The notes: generated by a model from the letters alone, not told the origin. A stretch of 64,000 nucleotides of DNA from Lachnospiraceae bacterium (GCA_015057325.1 SVEQ01000004.1:204816-268815); one strand, 5' to 3'; positions 34,116-43,968 are shown, counted from the first letter of the stretch. Program-made: numbers and translations.

Positions 34116-34568
34116 TTAGAAGTATTTCTTTGAGCCCCACAAATTGCTGTGCTTAAGATCCTGATACTCACTGTAGGCCTGCTCAAGAATCTGTTTCTCG
34201 TTCGGAAATTTCAAAAGATGATAGGCTTCATGATACTTATAATATCCTGAATCCATAAAATATTCTTCTCTTTGGGGTTTGCTGTAATAACTGTCAGCCA
34301 TCATCAGATACCAATGCACATCCTTATTAACAACATCATATGCCGTATTAAATGTGTAATTACTCTTGTTGACGTATTTGATTATTTGTGCACTGACACC
34401 TGTCTCTTCTTTGACTTCACGAAGTGCTGTCTCTTTGTATTCTTCGCCTTCTTCTACCGTTCCCTTCGGCAACACCCAGCCTTCATACTTGTTTCTGTAA
34501 TTCTTATAAAGTAACAACACTTTACCTCTGAAAATTACCACACCACCACAGCTTACTGCTTCTATCAT
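34116..34568 (-). CDS. Nudix hydrolase
   Basis: The 150-residue protein has a complete Nudix box (GTVEEGEEYKETALREVKEE followed by TGV), whose Glu residues bind metal and hydrolyse nucleoside diphosphate derivatives. The substrate cannot be told from sequence. A promoter lies upstream, and the sortase gene follows after 19 bases on the same strand, so these two are probably co-transcribed. Confidence 0.92.
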   Translation of the reverse strand: MIEAVSCGGVVIFRGKVLLLYKNYRNKYEGWVLPKGTVEEGEEYKETALREVKEETGVSAQIIKYVNKSNYTFNTAYDVVNKDVHWYLMMADSYYSKPQREEYFMDSGYYKYHEAYHLLKFPNEKQILEQAYSEYQDLKHSNLWGSKKYF

Positions 34569-34640
34569 TGTTATTCCTCCGTTTTCTAATATTGAAGCTG
34601 TATTAAAATCAACAATTGGTGTGTTGCTTTAATTAGGTAA

Positions 34641-34669
34641 ATTATATCAAGTAATATGTCAAAACACAA
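34641..34669 (-). promoter_or_regulatory. Candidate promoter for the Nudix-sortase pair
   Basis: On the minus strand this reads TTGTGT (34664-34669), a 17-base spacer, and a perfect TATAAT (34641-34646), about 73 bases before the start codon. Confidence 0.5.
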
Positions 34670-34708
34670 GGTAAAGTTACATTTTTATCCAAAAATGCAA
34701 TATCTAGT

Positions 34709-36175
34709 TTATTGCCTATAATATTCATCAAACATTTTTCTCGCAATCGCTGATGCCTTAACTCCGTTAACATCCGATTCCTCAACTACGATACTTACAC
34801 AGACCTCCGGATTTTCAATATCCGAAAATCCAACAAACCATGAAAAATCATGATCTCCGTCTGCATACTCAGCTGTTCCGGTCTTGCCCGCCGCTTTATA
34901 CTCTGCTCCTGCAAAATAATCTGCCGCAGTACCATCAGTAACAACTTTTCTCATATATTCGGTAAGTATTTCCGCTTCATCTGATGTTAGCAATTTATCA
35001 TATGAGGACGGTGAGAATTTCTTAACTCTCTTGCCCTTATAATTCTCAATACTGTCAATCATATATGGTTTCATCATAAGACCGCCGTTTGCAATAGACG
35101 CAACAATCATCGCATTGTGAAGTGGTGTCACAAGCGTATCGCCCTGGCCAAATGCCGTCTGCGGCACATATCCCGAATTAGAATCCTTATCTAGATAAAA
35201 GCGGCTTGTCGCACTTGCACCGGTATATGGCAAATCTTTGTTATACAAAAAGTCCTCCAACATATCTCTCCATTTACCAAGATCAAGCTGCGTACCAATA
35301 TCGGCATATGCCTTGTTACACGAATTAGCCAAAGCATCTGATAAATCCTGCTCACCGTGAAGCTTATTGCCATAACAATGAACAGTCACACTATTAAACA
35401 CCTGCTCATCACTGCTACAATTGTAGTGATACTTTTTGAACTTAAGCGGATGCTGTCTCATGAATGCAAGTGTTGTTAATATTTTAAACGTTGACCCGGG
35501 TGGATAAAGTCCCTGTGTCGCACGGTTGAGCAATACAGAACTTGTACTGTCCTCGCTATTAGCTTCCTCCCATACAGCATCAATATCATTAGGATCAAAA
35601 TCAGGCTTTGAAACCATTGCAAGAATTTTACCTGTATCAGGCTCCATCATAACAACAGCTCCGTCAGCATCACCAAGTGCATCATACGCCGTCTTTTGTA
35701 AATCAAAATCGATAGTTGATACTACGGTATCTCCCGGATTTTGTTCATCGCGTAATGTATGGAATACTTTCTCCGCCATGCCTGCATGACTTTCCAACAA
35801 ATAATAATTGCCTACAAGTTCCATTCCTGCCTTTGTATATTTCGAAAATCCGGCCGCATGTGCAAACATATCTCCATAAGGATAATATCTCTCATCACCG
35901 TTATTTGTCGCAATAACCTTGTCATCCCTTGTAACTATATCGCCACGTACAACATCCGCCGCAAAAGAATCCAAACGCGAATTGGCAGCATTTGCAATAA
36001 CCTCGTCCTTCTCCACTATCATAAAATGAAGAATATACGCAATAAGCGCAATAATGAGAGCGCCAAAAAGATATGCAACCGCAATGATAGGACGATTAAG
36101 CCTGTTATTGACCTGCTCTATCTTATCCTCTCTCGCCTGAAACTCCGCCTGACTCATATTCTGCTTGTTCTTCAT
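34709..36175 (-). CDS. Penicillin-binding protein, monofunctional transpeptidase (PBP2/FtsI type)
   Basis: This enzyme cross-links peptidoglycan. It has a short cytoplasmic N terminus, one membrane span (IIAVAYLFGALIIALIAYIL), a dimerisation region and a transpeptidase domain. The active-site motifs are STFK near 230 (PPGSTFKILTTLAFM), SCNKAY (SxN) and KTGTAEY (KTG). At about 490 residues it is shorter than most class B PBPs and resembles the PbpA group paired with FtsW/RodA. The first codons overlap the upstream FtsW-like gene by 53 bases from the ATG at 36175. Starts at 36196 (TTG) or 36157 are possible, and none has a strong Shine-Dalgarno. Confidence 0.93.
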   Translation of the reverse strand: MKNKQNMSQAEFQAREDKIEQVNNRLNRPIIAVAYLFGALIIALIAYILHFMIVEKDEVIANAANSRLDSFAADVVRGDIVTRDDKVIATNNGDERYYPYGDMFAHAAGFSKYTKAGMELVGNYYLLESHAGMAEKVFHTLRDEQNPGDTVVSTIDFDLQKTAYDALGDADGAVVMMEPDTGKILAMVSKPDFDPNDIDAVWEEANSEDSTSSVLLNRATQGLYPPGSTFKILTTLAFMRQHPLKFKKYHYNCSSDEQVFNSVTVHCYGNKLHGEQDLSDALANSCNKAYADIGTQLDLGKWRDMLEDFLYNKDLPYTGASATSRFYLDKDSNSGYVPQTAFGQGDTLVTPLHNAMIVASIANGGLMMKPYMIDSIENYKGKRVKKFSPSSYDKLLTSDEAEILTEYMRKVVTDGTAADYFAGAEYKAAGKTGTAEYADGDHDFSWFVGFSDIENPEVCVSIVVEESDVNGVKASAIARKMFDEYYRQ

Positions 36176-37526
36176 ACTTGATTCTTTCTTCTTCAACTTT
36201 CTTCGCCTCTTTATTCTCTATGGTGCTTATGCCCTGCAGTATCGAAAACATTATAAGTGAACTAAGCACCGAACTACCACCGTAACTTACAAGTGGAATT
36301 GTAACTCCTGTTGACGGAATAAACTTAGTAACACCGCCGATAGACAAAAACGTCTGGAAAATGTAGCAAATGGAAAAACCAAGTGCCATAGTCTTATAAA
36401 ATCTATGTCTTACCTTCATTGCTATTCCCGTAAAGCATAAGAAACAACTAAAACATACAAGTATAAGCATCAACGCAAAAATCACACCAAACTCCTCGGA
36501 TATGGCCGAGAAAATGAAATCACTTTCACTGACCGGCACAACCTGTGGAGAGCCTTTTGTAAGACCGCTTCCAAAATATCCGCCACTTCCAATTGCAAAA
36601 AGCGACTGCGTAATCTGATAACCCGTACCACTAATATCCGACCACGGATCACGCCATGCAGATACTCTTACAAACACATGATTAAACAACTTATCTTTGA
36701 AAAGTAAAAATGCCAACCCTGCCGCAGCAAGACCTCCGGCATTAAAGAGCAGAAAATACCGAAACTTCTCTGTACCCGTATAAATCATAAAAACAAATAC
36801 AACAAAGAATATCAGTGCTCCACCCAAATCCTTTTCAAGTACAAGAACTGCCATGTGAATTCCCGAAAGCACTGCTGTAATTATAACCTGTCTAAAATCG
36901 CGTTTCTTTGAAAGCATACTCGCAATAAAGAACACAAACAAAATCTTCACAAATTCAGACGGCTGAATGCTTATTCCACCAATAGAAATCCAGTTAACAG
37001 AACCGTATTTTTCTACACCTATTACAAATACCGAACAAAGTCCCATTATACCCATTATTCCGTAATAAACACCGAATTTACGCAAGTTTTTATACTTGTC
37101 CATAATATAAGGTATAACTGATACAAGCAAAAGCGACGCTGTCGCAATGACAAACTGTTTCTTCGCCAATGAGAAATTAAGTCTAGTAAGCATTATATAG
37201 CCTATCAGCAAAAGAAAACACATATTGTTAGTTATAATTCGGTTTGAATAACGATATACGCAATGATAAAGATACATGTATAGCGTTGCAACAAGTGTCT
37301 GTAAACCATAAAACGCAATAATCGTCATCATATCTTCAGGACTTTGAATGGAAAAAGTAAGATATGCCAGAAAATGAATGAGAAAAACATACACAATCTG
37401 CTTGTTAAGTTGCATGTTTTTTGTTGCCTCATCCGTTTTACGAAATACCGTATAGCACGATATACCGTAAAAAATCATCAACAATAGAATTATATATTTT
37501 GAAAGATTAATAATTATATTTGCCAT
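36123..37526 (-). CDS. SEDS-family peptidoglycan glycosyltransferase (FtsW/RodA/SpoVE)
   Basis: SEDS proteins polymerise lipid II, working with the adjacent class B PBP. The 467-residue protein has about ten membrane segments. The family motifs include GGISIQPSEFVKILFVFFIA, the loop VFVRVSAWRDPWSD and GSGLTKGSPQVVPVSESDFI, and the C-terminal STGVTIPLVSYGGSSVLSSL. A basic-acidic cytoplasmic tail follows. The start codon directly follows the U32 stop (TAAATG) with a GGGGCG site. The PBP overlaps its tail, which fits a partner pair made together. Confidence 0.93.
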   Translation of the reverse strand: MANIIINLSKYIILLLMIFYGISCYTVFRKTDEATKNMQLNKQIVYVFLIHFLAYLTFSIQSPEDMMTIIAFYGLQTLVATLYMYLYHCVYRYSNRIITNNMCFLLLIGYIMLTRLNFSLAKKQFVIATASLLLVSVIPYIMDKYKNLRKFGVYYGIMGIMGLCSVFVIGVEKYGSVNWISIGGISIQPSEFVKILFVFFIASMLSKKRDFRQVIITAVLSGIHMAVLVLEKDLGGALIFFVVFVFMIYTGTEKFRYFLLFNAGGLAAAGLAFLLFKDKLFNHVFVRVSAWRDPWSDISGTGYQITQSLFAIGSGGYFGSGLTKGSPQVVPVSESDFIFSAISEEFGVIFALMLILVCFSCFLCFTGIAMKVRHRFYKTMALGFSICYIFQTFLSIGGVTKFIPSTGVTIPLVSYGGSSVLSSLIMFSILQGISTIENKEAKKVEEERIKYEEQAEYESGGVSGERG

Positions 37527-39872
37527 TTATAAAACGCCCCGCTTGTAATGTCCTCTTGTAAGTTCTTTGTCATATTTGCATTTATCAAGGAAACCTTCAA
37601 TAACCTTACGCATTTCCTGTGGCGATTCAATAGTAAAATGAAGTCGCTTGCTACCACTAAAACCATTCATGAACTCATCATCCATATCATAAAGCACCGT
37701 CGGCGCTTCGTTATATATAACGTTGTAGCAATATTTGCAAATAGTTCTCGTATTAAAAGTCTTATTTTTTCTGTCTTTAAGAATAAATGAATGCCCGTCG
37801 CTTGAAGGCTTACATCCATCTGCTATATCCTTCATGCATGTTGCCATAACCATAAGCGGCTGATATCCGTAGACAACCATTTCACAATCTGTAAAATCAA
37901 GTGAAGATAATTGCTGTCTGTTAAGTTCTACCGGCAATGTCACCACACAATCATGACATGCTTTTTTAATAAAGTCATACGCCCACGAATTCATCGTATA
38001 TACATTGTAATCGGTTATTATTCTACCTGTATAGCCAAGCGACTTAAGGTATGAAATTTCATCATACGACCTAACAACAAGATAACGGCATTCCTTTATG
38101 GGAAGTTCATTAAGTTCCGCAATTGCACTTGTTCTTAAAATATATGGCAATGCAAAAGCATATTCCGGGTGTTCACCCATGGTCTTAATTATAACTTCTT
38201 TACTAAAAAACTGCAAATCTACACAAATCTTAACCTTATCAGCATACTTTGAAGCCACCTCTAACTGCTGATAATCAGATACCATAACCATACATGAATT
38301 ATCATCATTTTGATCATAATCAGAATTATAAATATCGGTATTAATTGCATTGACAGGTTCTCTTTTATATGAACCTGTTATTTTTTCCTTTAACGCCTCC
38401 AATGCTTCTCTTCTTAAGGTCTTAAGTTCCTTAAGCGGATAAAATGCATTGTCTGATATTTCTACATCAAGATTAGTAAACGCAAAAATACTATCTCCGG
38501 TTTTGCCAATTTTATCACGTACTGTATCGACATTAACAGGCGCTTTTGAAGCACTTTCTACAATTTTTCCCTCATGCTCGATACTATATTCATTGTCATT
38601 AATAAAAGCACTAACCTCAATACGTGCACATTCATTTTCTTTGAGACATACTTTGCCTGTAACATCAATTTTCTTTTGCTCATTCGCATAAGATACAAGT
38701 TCATCATCCAAACCTTTATCAAGCATTCGGTAAATTGTCATATTCGGACGAATACTCTTTGAACCTGCTGTATTTAATTTTATGCTTTCACCAATACCTG
38801 CTTCAACATTAGAAGTAAGTGTAATATCAGTATTGTCAATTGTAAAAATATCACCCTTGTTAACCTTATCCGACAATTTAACCGTGATTACATTCTTATT
38901 GATTCCGACAATCTTGCCGACCGGCAACCCCATATGTCCGGGAGCAGAAAACGAAAGCATATCGCGCCCATTTTTTCTATTGTAATAACCGTCAGTAAAT
39001 CCACCGCGGTTAAACACAGACGCCATACGTTTCTTATACACTTCCGTCTTGCTGTTATCATTTTTATCAAATATATCGTCAACGCATTTACGATAACTCT
39101 CGACACAAGCCGCAACGTATTGGGGGTTTTTCATTCGGCCTTCAATCTTAAATGAATCAACACCTGCTTCTACAAGCTCCTTAATGTAGTCAACACCACA
39201 TAAATCCTTCATGCTAAGTGCATAGTCACCGTTTAAATCAATCGTTTTACCATCTGCACTCATTAACTTGTACGGAAGTCTGCAGCTTCCAGCACAACGA
39301 CCTCTGTTACCGCTTCTTCCGCCAAAATACGAACTCATAAAACACTGACCGGAATAACAAATGCAAAGAGCCCCCTGAACGAAAACCTCCACCTCGGGAC
39401 ATCCGTTATTACCTTTAAGACTCCTTATCTCCGATAATGAAAGTTCCCTTGCAGGAACAATTCTTGTTACCCCATAATCTTTCAATAATTCATAAGCAAA
39501 TGAGGATGTAATCGTCATCTGCGTAGAAGCATGTATTGATAAATCAGGAAATTGTTTGTGGATAAATGATATAACACCGATATCCTGAACTATCACCGCA
39601 TCAAGTCCGGCAACATATAAAGGATTAAGATAGGAATAAAGCTCTTTAATTTCGTCATCACGAAATAAGGTGTTAACCGTCAGATAGACCTTAACACCAT
39701 ATAAATGCGCATATATAATTGCCTCCAGTAATTCTTCATCACTAAAGTTACCGGCATAAGCTCTTGCGCCAAATCGTTGTCCGCCAAGATATATAGCGTC
39801 AGCGCCTGCATTTATTGCAGAAACCAATGCATCAAATGAGCCCGCCGGTGCGAGAATCTCCGGTTTGTTCAT
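37527..39872 (-). CDS. U32 family peptidase-like protein
   Basis: The 781-residue protein has an N-terminal U32 domain (PEILAPAGSFDALVSAINAG, GVKVYLTVNTLF, ALCICYSGQCFMSSYFGGRS with a cysteine cluster, GRCAGSCRLPYKL, EGRMKNPQYVAACVESYRKC). A DUF3656-like region and a second half with further cysteines follow (TFNTRTICKYCYNVIYNEAP). Members are linked to collagenase-like activity or to 23S rRNA and tRNA modification (the RlhA/TrhP side). The latter fits the iron-sulfur cysteines and the position beside translation and repair genes. Which role applies is inference. Confidence 0.88.
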   Translation of the reverse strand: MNKPEILAPAGSFDALVSAINAGADAIYLGGQRFGARAYAGNFSDEELLEAIIYAHLYGVKVYLTVNTLFRDDEIKELYSYLNPLYVAGLDAVIVQDIGVISFIHKQFPDLSIHASTQMTITSSFAYELLKDYGVTRIVPARELSLSEIRSLKGNNGCPEVEVFVQGALCICYSGQCFMSSYFGGRSGNRGRCAGSCRLPYKLMSADGKTIDLNGDYALSMKDLCGVDYIKELVEAGVDSFKIEGRMKNPQYVAACVESYRKCVDDIFDKNDNSKTEVYKKRMASVFNRGGFTDGYYNRKNGRDMLSFSAPGHMGLPVGKIVGINKNVITVKLSDKVNKGDIFTIDNTDITLTSNVEAGIGESIKLNTAGSKSIRPNMTIYRMLDKGLDDELVSYANEQKKIDVTGKVCLKENECARIEVSAFINDNEYSIEHEGKIVESASKAPVNVDTVRDKIGKTGDSIFAFTNLDVEISDNAFYPLKELKTLRREALEALKEKITGSYKREPVNAINTDIYNSDYDQNDDNSCMVMVSDYQQLEVASKYADKVKICVDLQFFSKEVIIKTMGEHPEYAFALPYILRTSAIAELNELPIKECRYLVVRSYDEISYLKSLGYTGRIITDYNVYTMNSWAYDFIKKACHDCVVTLPVELNRQQLSSLDFTDCEMVVYGYQPLMVMATCMKDIADGCKPSSDGHSFILKDRKNKTFNTRTICKYCYNVIYNEAPTVLYDMDDEFMNGFSGSKRLHFTIESPQEMRKVIEGFLDKCKYDKELTRGHYKRGVL

Positions 39873-39874
39873 AA

Positions 39875-40279
39875 TTATACTTCCCTTGTCTTCTCTGCCT
39901 CTAACTGAATAATCTTTCTCTGTAACGCATTAACCTGTTCTTTGTATTCTTCAACAAGTCTCATAGAAGATTCGTATTTAATCTGTGTCTCTATAACTTC
40001 ATGTCTCAAATCATATATCTGTTTTTCTTTTTCATCATCTTCGGCCGCAAGCTGCCCCGAATGATTCTTTACTTTGAAATAATCGTCAGCAATATTAATT
40101 GCAAGAAGAATATTCTGATATTCAGGACTTAATCTTCTAAAGCCGTCGCTTGCCTTACACTCTGATATTTTAGAGTTCATGTAATTGGCAACCTCCTGAA
40201 GATATTCAGTATCCTCGTATCCACTCAAGTTATATATTCTTCCATTGATTACAACAGGTATATCATTTTTGTTTGCCAT
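39875..40279 (-). CDS. zapA: Cell division protein ZapA-like
   Basis: ZapA bundles FtsZ filaments. The 134-residue protein has the N-terminal ZapA fold (DIPVVINGRIYNLSGYEDTE, then YLQEVANYMNSKISECKASD and LLAINIADDYFKV). An extended coiled coil to the C terminus follows. It sits between ruvB and the U32 gene, two bases from the latter, the normal clostridial position. Confidence 0.9.
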   Translation of the reverse strand: MANKNDIPVVINGRIYNLSGYEDTEYLQEVANYMNSKISECKASDGFRRLSPEYQNILLAINIADDYFKVKNHSGQLAAEDDEKEKQIYDLRHEVIETQIKYESSMRLVEEYKEQVNALQRKIIQLEAEKTREV

Positions 40280-40324
40280 GTCTTTCTCCCTTCAATTATT
40301 CAATATCTTACATCATTAATATGT

Positions 40325-41326
40325 CTATTCACTTATCGGTTCAAAACCAAAATGTCGGTAAGCAAGTTCTGTAGCAACCCTTCCTCGCGGTGTACGTGAC
40401 AATAACCCATTTTTGATAAGATATGGTTCATAAACATCCTCTATTGTACCGGCATCTTCACCGATTGCTGCCGCAAGTGTATCAAGTCCAACCGGTTTAC
40501 CTGAGAATTTCTCAATTATTGTTAGTATAATATTCCTATCCACCTGGTCAAGACCAAAGGAATCAACCTCTAATCTGTCTAACGCATTCTTGGCAATTTC
40601 CTGTGTTATATTACCATCGGCGGTAACCTGTGCAAAATCTCTAACTCTCTTAAGTAAACGATTAGCAAGTCTTGGGGTTCCTCTCGAACGTCTTGCAATC
40701 TCAAGTGCCCCCTGTTCATCAATATCGATACCTATAATTGAGGCTGAACGGGTAACAATCTCTGCAAGTTCTTCATTTGAATAAAACTCAAGTCTATTAA
40801 CAACACCAAAACGGTCTCTTAGCGGTGCGGAAAGCATACCTGCCCTTGTAGTTGCACCTACCAATGTAAATTTGGGCAAATCAAGTCTTATACTTCTTGC
40901 AGCCTGACCCTTGCCTATAACAATATCTATAGCATAATCTTCCATAGCAGGATAAAGAATCTCCTCTACCTGACGATTAAGCCTGTGTATTTCATCAATG
41001 AATAGCACATCATTTTCATTCAAATTATTAAGAATTGCCGCAAGCTCGCCCTGTTTCTCAATTGCAGGTCCCGATGTAATCTTAAGGTTACTTCCCATTT
41101 CGTTGGCAATAATTGATGCAAGTGTTGTTTTGCCAAGTCCCGGAGGACCATAGAACAAAACATGATCAAGATTCTCGCCACGCTGCTTGGCAGCCTCTAT
41201 AAATATCTTAAGATTGTCTTTTGTCTTCTTCTGTCCCACATAATCTTCCAGTGTCTCCGGTCTAAGACTGTTCTCAATCTTCATATCCTCCGGAAGAATC
41301 TGTGTGCTAATCATTCTTTCTTCCAT
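40325..41326 (-). CDS. ruvB: Holliday junction helicase motor RuvB
   Basis: RuvB is the hexameric AAA+ motor that moves Holliday junctions together with RuvA. The 333-residue protein has [20 protein letters not shown], Walker [20 protein letters not shown], Walker [21 protein letters not shown], sensor [19 protein letters not shown] and the C-terminal winged helix ([20 protein letters not shown]). It is 13 bases downstream of ruvA. No ruvC is adjacent, which is normal in Firmicutes. Confidence 0.98.
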   Translation of the reverse strand: MEERMISTQILPEDMKIENSLRPETLEDYVGQKKTKDNLKIFIEAAKQRGENLDHVLFYGPPGLGKTTLASIIANEMGSNLKITSGPAIEKQGELAAILNNLNENDVLFIDEIHRLNRQVEEILYPAMEDYAIDIVIGKGQAARSIRLDLPKFTLVGATTRAGMLSAPLRDRFGVVNRLEFYSNEELAEIVTRSASIIGIDIDEQGALEIARRSRGTPRLANRLLKRVRDFAQVTADGNITQEIAKNALDRLEVDSFGLDQVDRNIILTIIEKFSGKPVGLDTLAAAIGEDAGTIEDVYEPYLIKNGLLSRTPRGRVATELAYRHFGFEPISE

Positions 41327-41339
41327 ATTTCACCTAAAT

Positions 41340-41933
41340 CTATATATTCTTAAGTGCTTCTTTAAGAAGCTTTCCTGAATCCATCCCTGCAGCCCCTGCA
41401 ACCTTACTAATTGCACGTCTTGCATCTGAATCCGAAATGCCAAGCGAAACAAGTGCAAGCACGGTATCTGCAAGAACACTGTTATCAACCACTTCTTCTG
41501 ACGTACCCATGCCATCTAGTGATAAAGCTTCATCAAAATCAAGTTTATCCTTAAGCTCTAATACAATTCTACTTGCCACCTTAGGTCCAACTCCGTTCGC
41601 ACGGGTAATAGACTTAGTATCTGACGTCATTACCGCAATCATAAACTCCTTAACTGTAAGTTCTGAAAGAATTGAGAGTGCTGCTTTGGGACCAATCCCA
41701 CTTATACTGATTAACTTCTTGAAAAGCTCAATCTCCTCGTAAGTTGTAAATCCGTAAAGCGTCATTTCATCTTCCCTAACATAGAGATGTGTATGAAATG
41801 TTGCCTCATCACCATTATCAACATTAACAATGCTTTTTGAAGAAGTAAATACTCTATATCCAATTCCGTTATTCTCCAAAATAACGGAATCCTTATATAT
41901 TCCGGTAACAAGACCTCTTATATATCCTATCAT
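41340..41933 (-). CDS. ruvA: Holliday junction binding protein RuvA
   Basis: RuvA binds the four-way junction and loads RuvB. The 197-residue protein has the N-terminal OB fold (MIGYIRGLVTGIYKDSVILE). Two helix-hairpin-helix motifs follow (KLISISGIGPKAALSILSEL, ITRANGVGPKVASRIVLELK) and the C-terminal RuvB-binding domain. I start at the ATG at 41933, with GGAGG upstream; the frame can run to 41963 but that lies across the site and promoter. Confidence 0.97.
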   Translation of the reverse strand: MIGYIRGLVTGIYKDSVILENNGIGYRVFTSSKSIVNVDNGDEATFHTHLYVREDEMTLYGFTTYEEIELFKKLISISGIGPKAALSILSELTVKEFMIAVMTSDTKSITRANGVGPKVASRIVLELKDKLDFDEALSLDGMGTSEEVVDNSVLADTVLALVSLGISDSDARRAISKVAGAAGMDSGKLLKEALKNI

Positions 41934-41951
41934 AAAAAATCCTCCAACGGC

Positions 41952-41960
41952 ATTATAGCA
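41952..41960 (-). promoter_or_regulatory. Extended -10 promoter of ruvAB
   Basis: The minus strand reads TGCTATAAT, an exact extended -10 (TGn plus TATAAT), 19 bases before the ruvA start. No good -35 is seen, as is usual for extended -10 promoters. Confidence 0.6.
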
Positions 41961-41975
41961 CAAGTTTTAAAAATA

Positions 41976-41984
41976 TGCTATTAT
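41976..41984 (+). promoter_or_regulatory. Extended -10 promoter of the YprB-like gene
   Basis: The plus strand reads TGCTATTAT, divergent from and nearly a mirror image of the ruvA -10 at 41952-41960 (15 bases apart). It lies 34 bases before the start codon at 42019. Confidence 0.5.
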
Positions 41985-42018
41985 ATAGAAACAAAATTAA
42001 TCTACGAGGCAGACACAA

Positions 42019-43119
42019 ATGAAAATTATCAATTATACTTACGATTACAGCGGATTTAATACATTATCAGGTTGTTTAAAACAAGGTGATGAATGCACCG
42101 ATTTATGTTTTTTTGATATAGAAACCACCGGGCTTTCCGCTATCAATTCGACCTTGTACTTAATCGGCGCTTTGGTTTGTGAAAATGATACCGTTAGAAT
42201 AACACAATGGTTTAATGATGACGGCTACAGTGAAGAAGAAATCATCAACTCATTCTGTGATTATTGTAGCAAACACAATCGTCTTATACATTTCAACGGT
42301 AATACCTTTGATATTCCTTACCTAAAAGAGAAATGCAAAAAACATAAAATAGATGATACTCCGTTTTCTTCTTTAACACAACTTGATATATATAAGGAAA
42401 TCCGTTCCTACAAGAAAATATTCTCCTTAGACAGCATGCGACAGGTTGCAATCGAAGAATATCTCGGCATTGCCAGAGATGATACATATTCCGGCAAGGA
42501 ATTAATTAACATATATCAGCGATACATAGCGCGACCTGATGAAGAAAAAGAAAAACTTCTTCTACTTCACAATCACGATGATTTATACGGAATGCTTAAG
42601 TTTTGTGATATACTTAATTATAAAGCACTTTTTGAAGATCCTCATATTGTTACTCATTTAATCGAAAGAAAAATAGAAAATGACAAACTACTTTTAGATT
42701 TTGTTTTAGAAGAAGGCTATGCTCTTCCAAAAAGATTACTGTATGCATCAACAGGCGGAATATTTGTAAATGCATGTGATACAAGTGCACATCTTGAAAT
42801 TCCAATACTTGATACCGTACTTAAACATTTTTTTGCCGATTACAAGAATTACTACTATCTTCCCAAAGAAGATATGGCTCTTCACAAGAGCGTTGCTACT
42901 TATGTTGAACCTGAAAATAAGATAAAAGCAACAAAAGAAAACTGTTATATGAAAAAAGAAGCTCGTTTTGTTGTCTGTCCGCCTGAAAATAATGATGCGA
43001 TATTCAAAAAAGAACTAAAAGACAAAATGACATATTGTACTATAGAAAGTATATTGTCAGCTGACAGTGACAAGCTTTATAGCTACGTTTCCTCAATACT
43101 TAAGTTAATGATTAAATAA
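42019..43119 (+). CDS. YprB-like ribonuclease H-fold (DEDDh) exonuclease
   Basis: The 366-residue protein has an N-terminal DEDD exonuclease domain: FFDIETTGLSAINSTLYLIG with the first Asp/Glu pair, HFNGNTFDIPYLKEKCKKHK, and LLLHNHDDLYGMLKFCDIL with the His-x4-type end motif. This family (YprB) is widespread in Firmicutes, next to a helicase in Bacillus. Here it is alone and divergent from ruvAB, which fits a DNA or RNA repair role. The C-terminal half is unassigned. It has its own promoter and a terminator. Confidence 0.88.
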   Translation: MKIINYTYDYSGFNTLSGCLKQGDECTDLCFFDIETTGLSAINSTLYLIGALVCENDTVRITQWFNDDGYSEEEIINSFCDYCSKHNRLIHFNGNTFDIPYLKEKCKKHKIDDTPFSSLTQLDIYKEIRSYKKIFSLDSMRQVAIEEYLGIARDDTYSGKELINIYQRYIARPDEEKEKLLLLHNHDDLYGMLKFCDILNYKALFEDPHIVTHLIERKIENDKLLLDFVLEEGYALPKRLLYASTGGIFVNACDTSAHLEIPILDTVLKHFFADYKNYYYLPKEDMALHKSVATYVEPENKIKATKENCYMKKEARFVVCPPENNDAIFKKELKDKMTYCTIESILSADSDKLYSYVSSILKLMIK

Positions 43120-43128
43120 TCCCAATAC

Positions 43129-43156
43129 AAAAGCGGTGGTAAAACCACCGCTTTTT
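43129..43156. terminator. Bidirectional terminator between the YprB-like gene and cheR
   Basis: The perfect stem AAGCGGTGGT/ACCACCGCTT has an AAA loop and is flanked by As and Ts. It serves the plus-strand gene ending at 43119 and the minus-strand cheR ending at 43160. Confidence 0.9.
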
Positions 43157-43159
43157 ATA

Positions 43160-43936
43160 TCATACCTTTTCGTAGAAAAATGAATCAACTGCCGAAAATC
43201 CAATTTCTTTTGCATGAACTATCTGCTCTGTATTGCCGATAAATAAAACTCCCTTAGTTGCAAGAGTTGTATGGAACTTCTTATATACTTCATCTTTTGC
43301 TTCATCAGTAAAGTATATAACAACATTACGACAAACAATCATATGCATATTGGCAGGATATCTATCCTTAAGAAGATTATGTTTCTTAAAAGTTACGCAC
43401 TTCTTAATATCGTCATTAATCTGATATCCCTTATCTACCTGCGTAAAGTGCTTACTGAGTAAATCCTTAGGAAGTCTCTCAACACTCTTAGCTGAATAAA
43501 AACCTTCTTTTGCAAACGCAAGTACATCATCATCAATATCTGTTGCAGTTATGTTAATACTGCTAAGCGGAAACTTCTTAGCAAGAATCATCGCAATTGT
43601 ATATGGCTCATCACCGGTCGAGCATGCTGCACTCCATATATTAAGTCTTCTTCCAAAGTTTTTCTCTAAATACGGAAGCATATCTTTCTCAAAAAGCTGC
43701 CACTGTGCCGGATTACGATAAAACTCCGAAACATTAATTGTTAAGTAACTGATAAACGACTTAAGAAGCTCAGGGTCTGTCTTCATAGCAAGATAAAAAC
43801 TCTGAAAGTCCTTGTGTCCTTTTCTCTGTACTAACGACTCAATACGACGTTTCATCTGCCTTTCTTTGTATAAATTAAGGTCGATGTCTGTCAACTTATA
43901 AACATCTGCCTTAAAACTCTCATAATCATATGCCAT
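43160..43936 (-). CDS. cheR: CheR-type protein glutamate methyltransferase
   Basis: CheR methylates chemoreceptor glutamates using S-adenosylmethionine. The 258-residue product has the CheR N-terminal helices (DYESFKADVYKLTDIDLNLY). A SAM-binding domain follows (NIWSAACSTGDEPYTIAMIL, INITATDIDDDVLAFAKEGF, MHMIVCRNVVIYFTDEAKDE). It starts at the ATG at 43936 with a GGGGAGGGG site; the longer frame to 43981 runs into the terminator. No other chemotaxis gene is adjacent, so its partner receptors lie elsewhere or it has a different target. Confidence 0.93.
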   Translation of the reverse strand: MAYDYESFKADVYKLTDIDLNLYKERQMKRRIESLVQRKGHKDFQSFYLAMKTDPELLKSFISYLTINVSEFYRNPAQWQLFEKDMLPYLEKNFGRRLNIWSAACSTGDEPYTIAMILAKKFPLSSINITATDIDDDVLAFAKEGFYSAKSVERLPKDLLSKHFTQVDKGYQINDDIKKCVTFKKHNLLKDRYPANMHMIVCRNVVIYFTDEAKDEVYKKFHTTLATKGVLFIGNTEQIVHAKEIGFSAVDSFFYEKV

Positions 43937-43968
43937 AGTTGTCCCCTCCCCATAGTTACATTTTTTAA

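Noticed and set aside
34647..34663. TTGACA on the minus strand before the Nudix gene as a -35 element
   Set aside because: It lies only 10 bases from TATAAT, too close for a promoter. The TTGTGT 17 bases upstream fits better.
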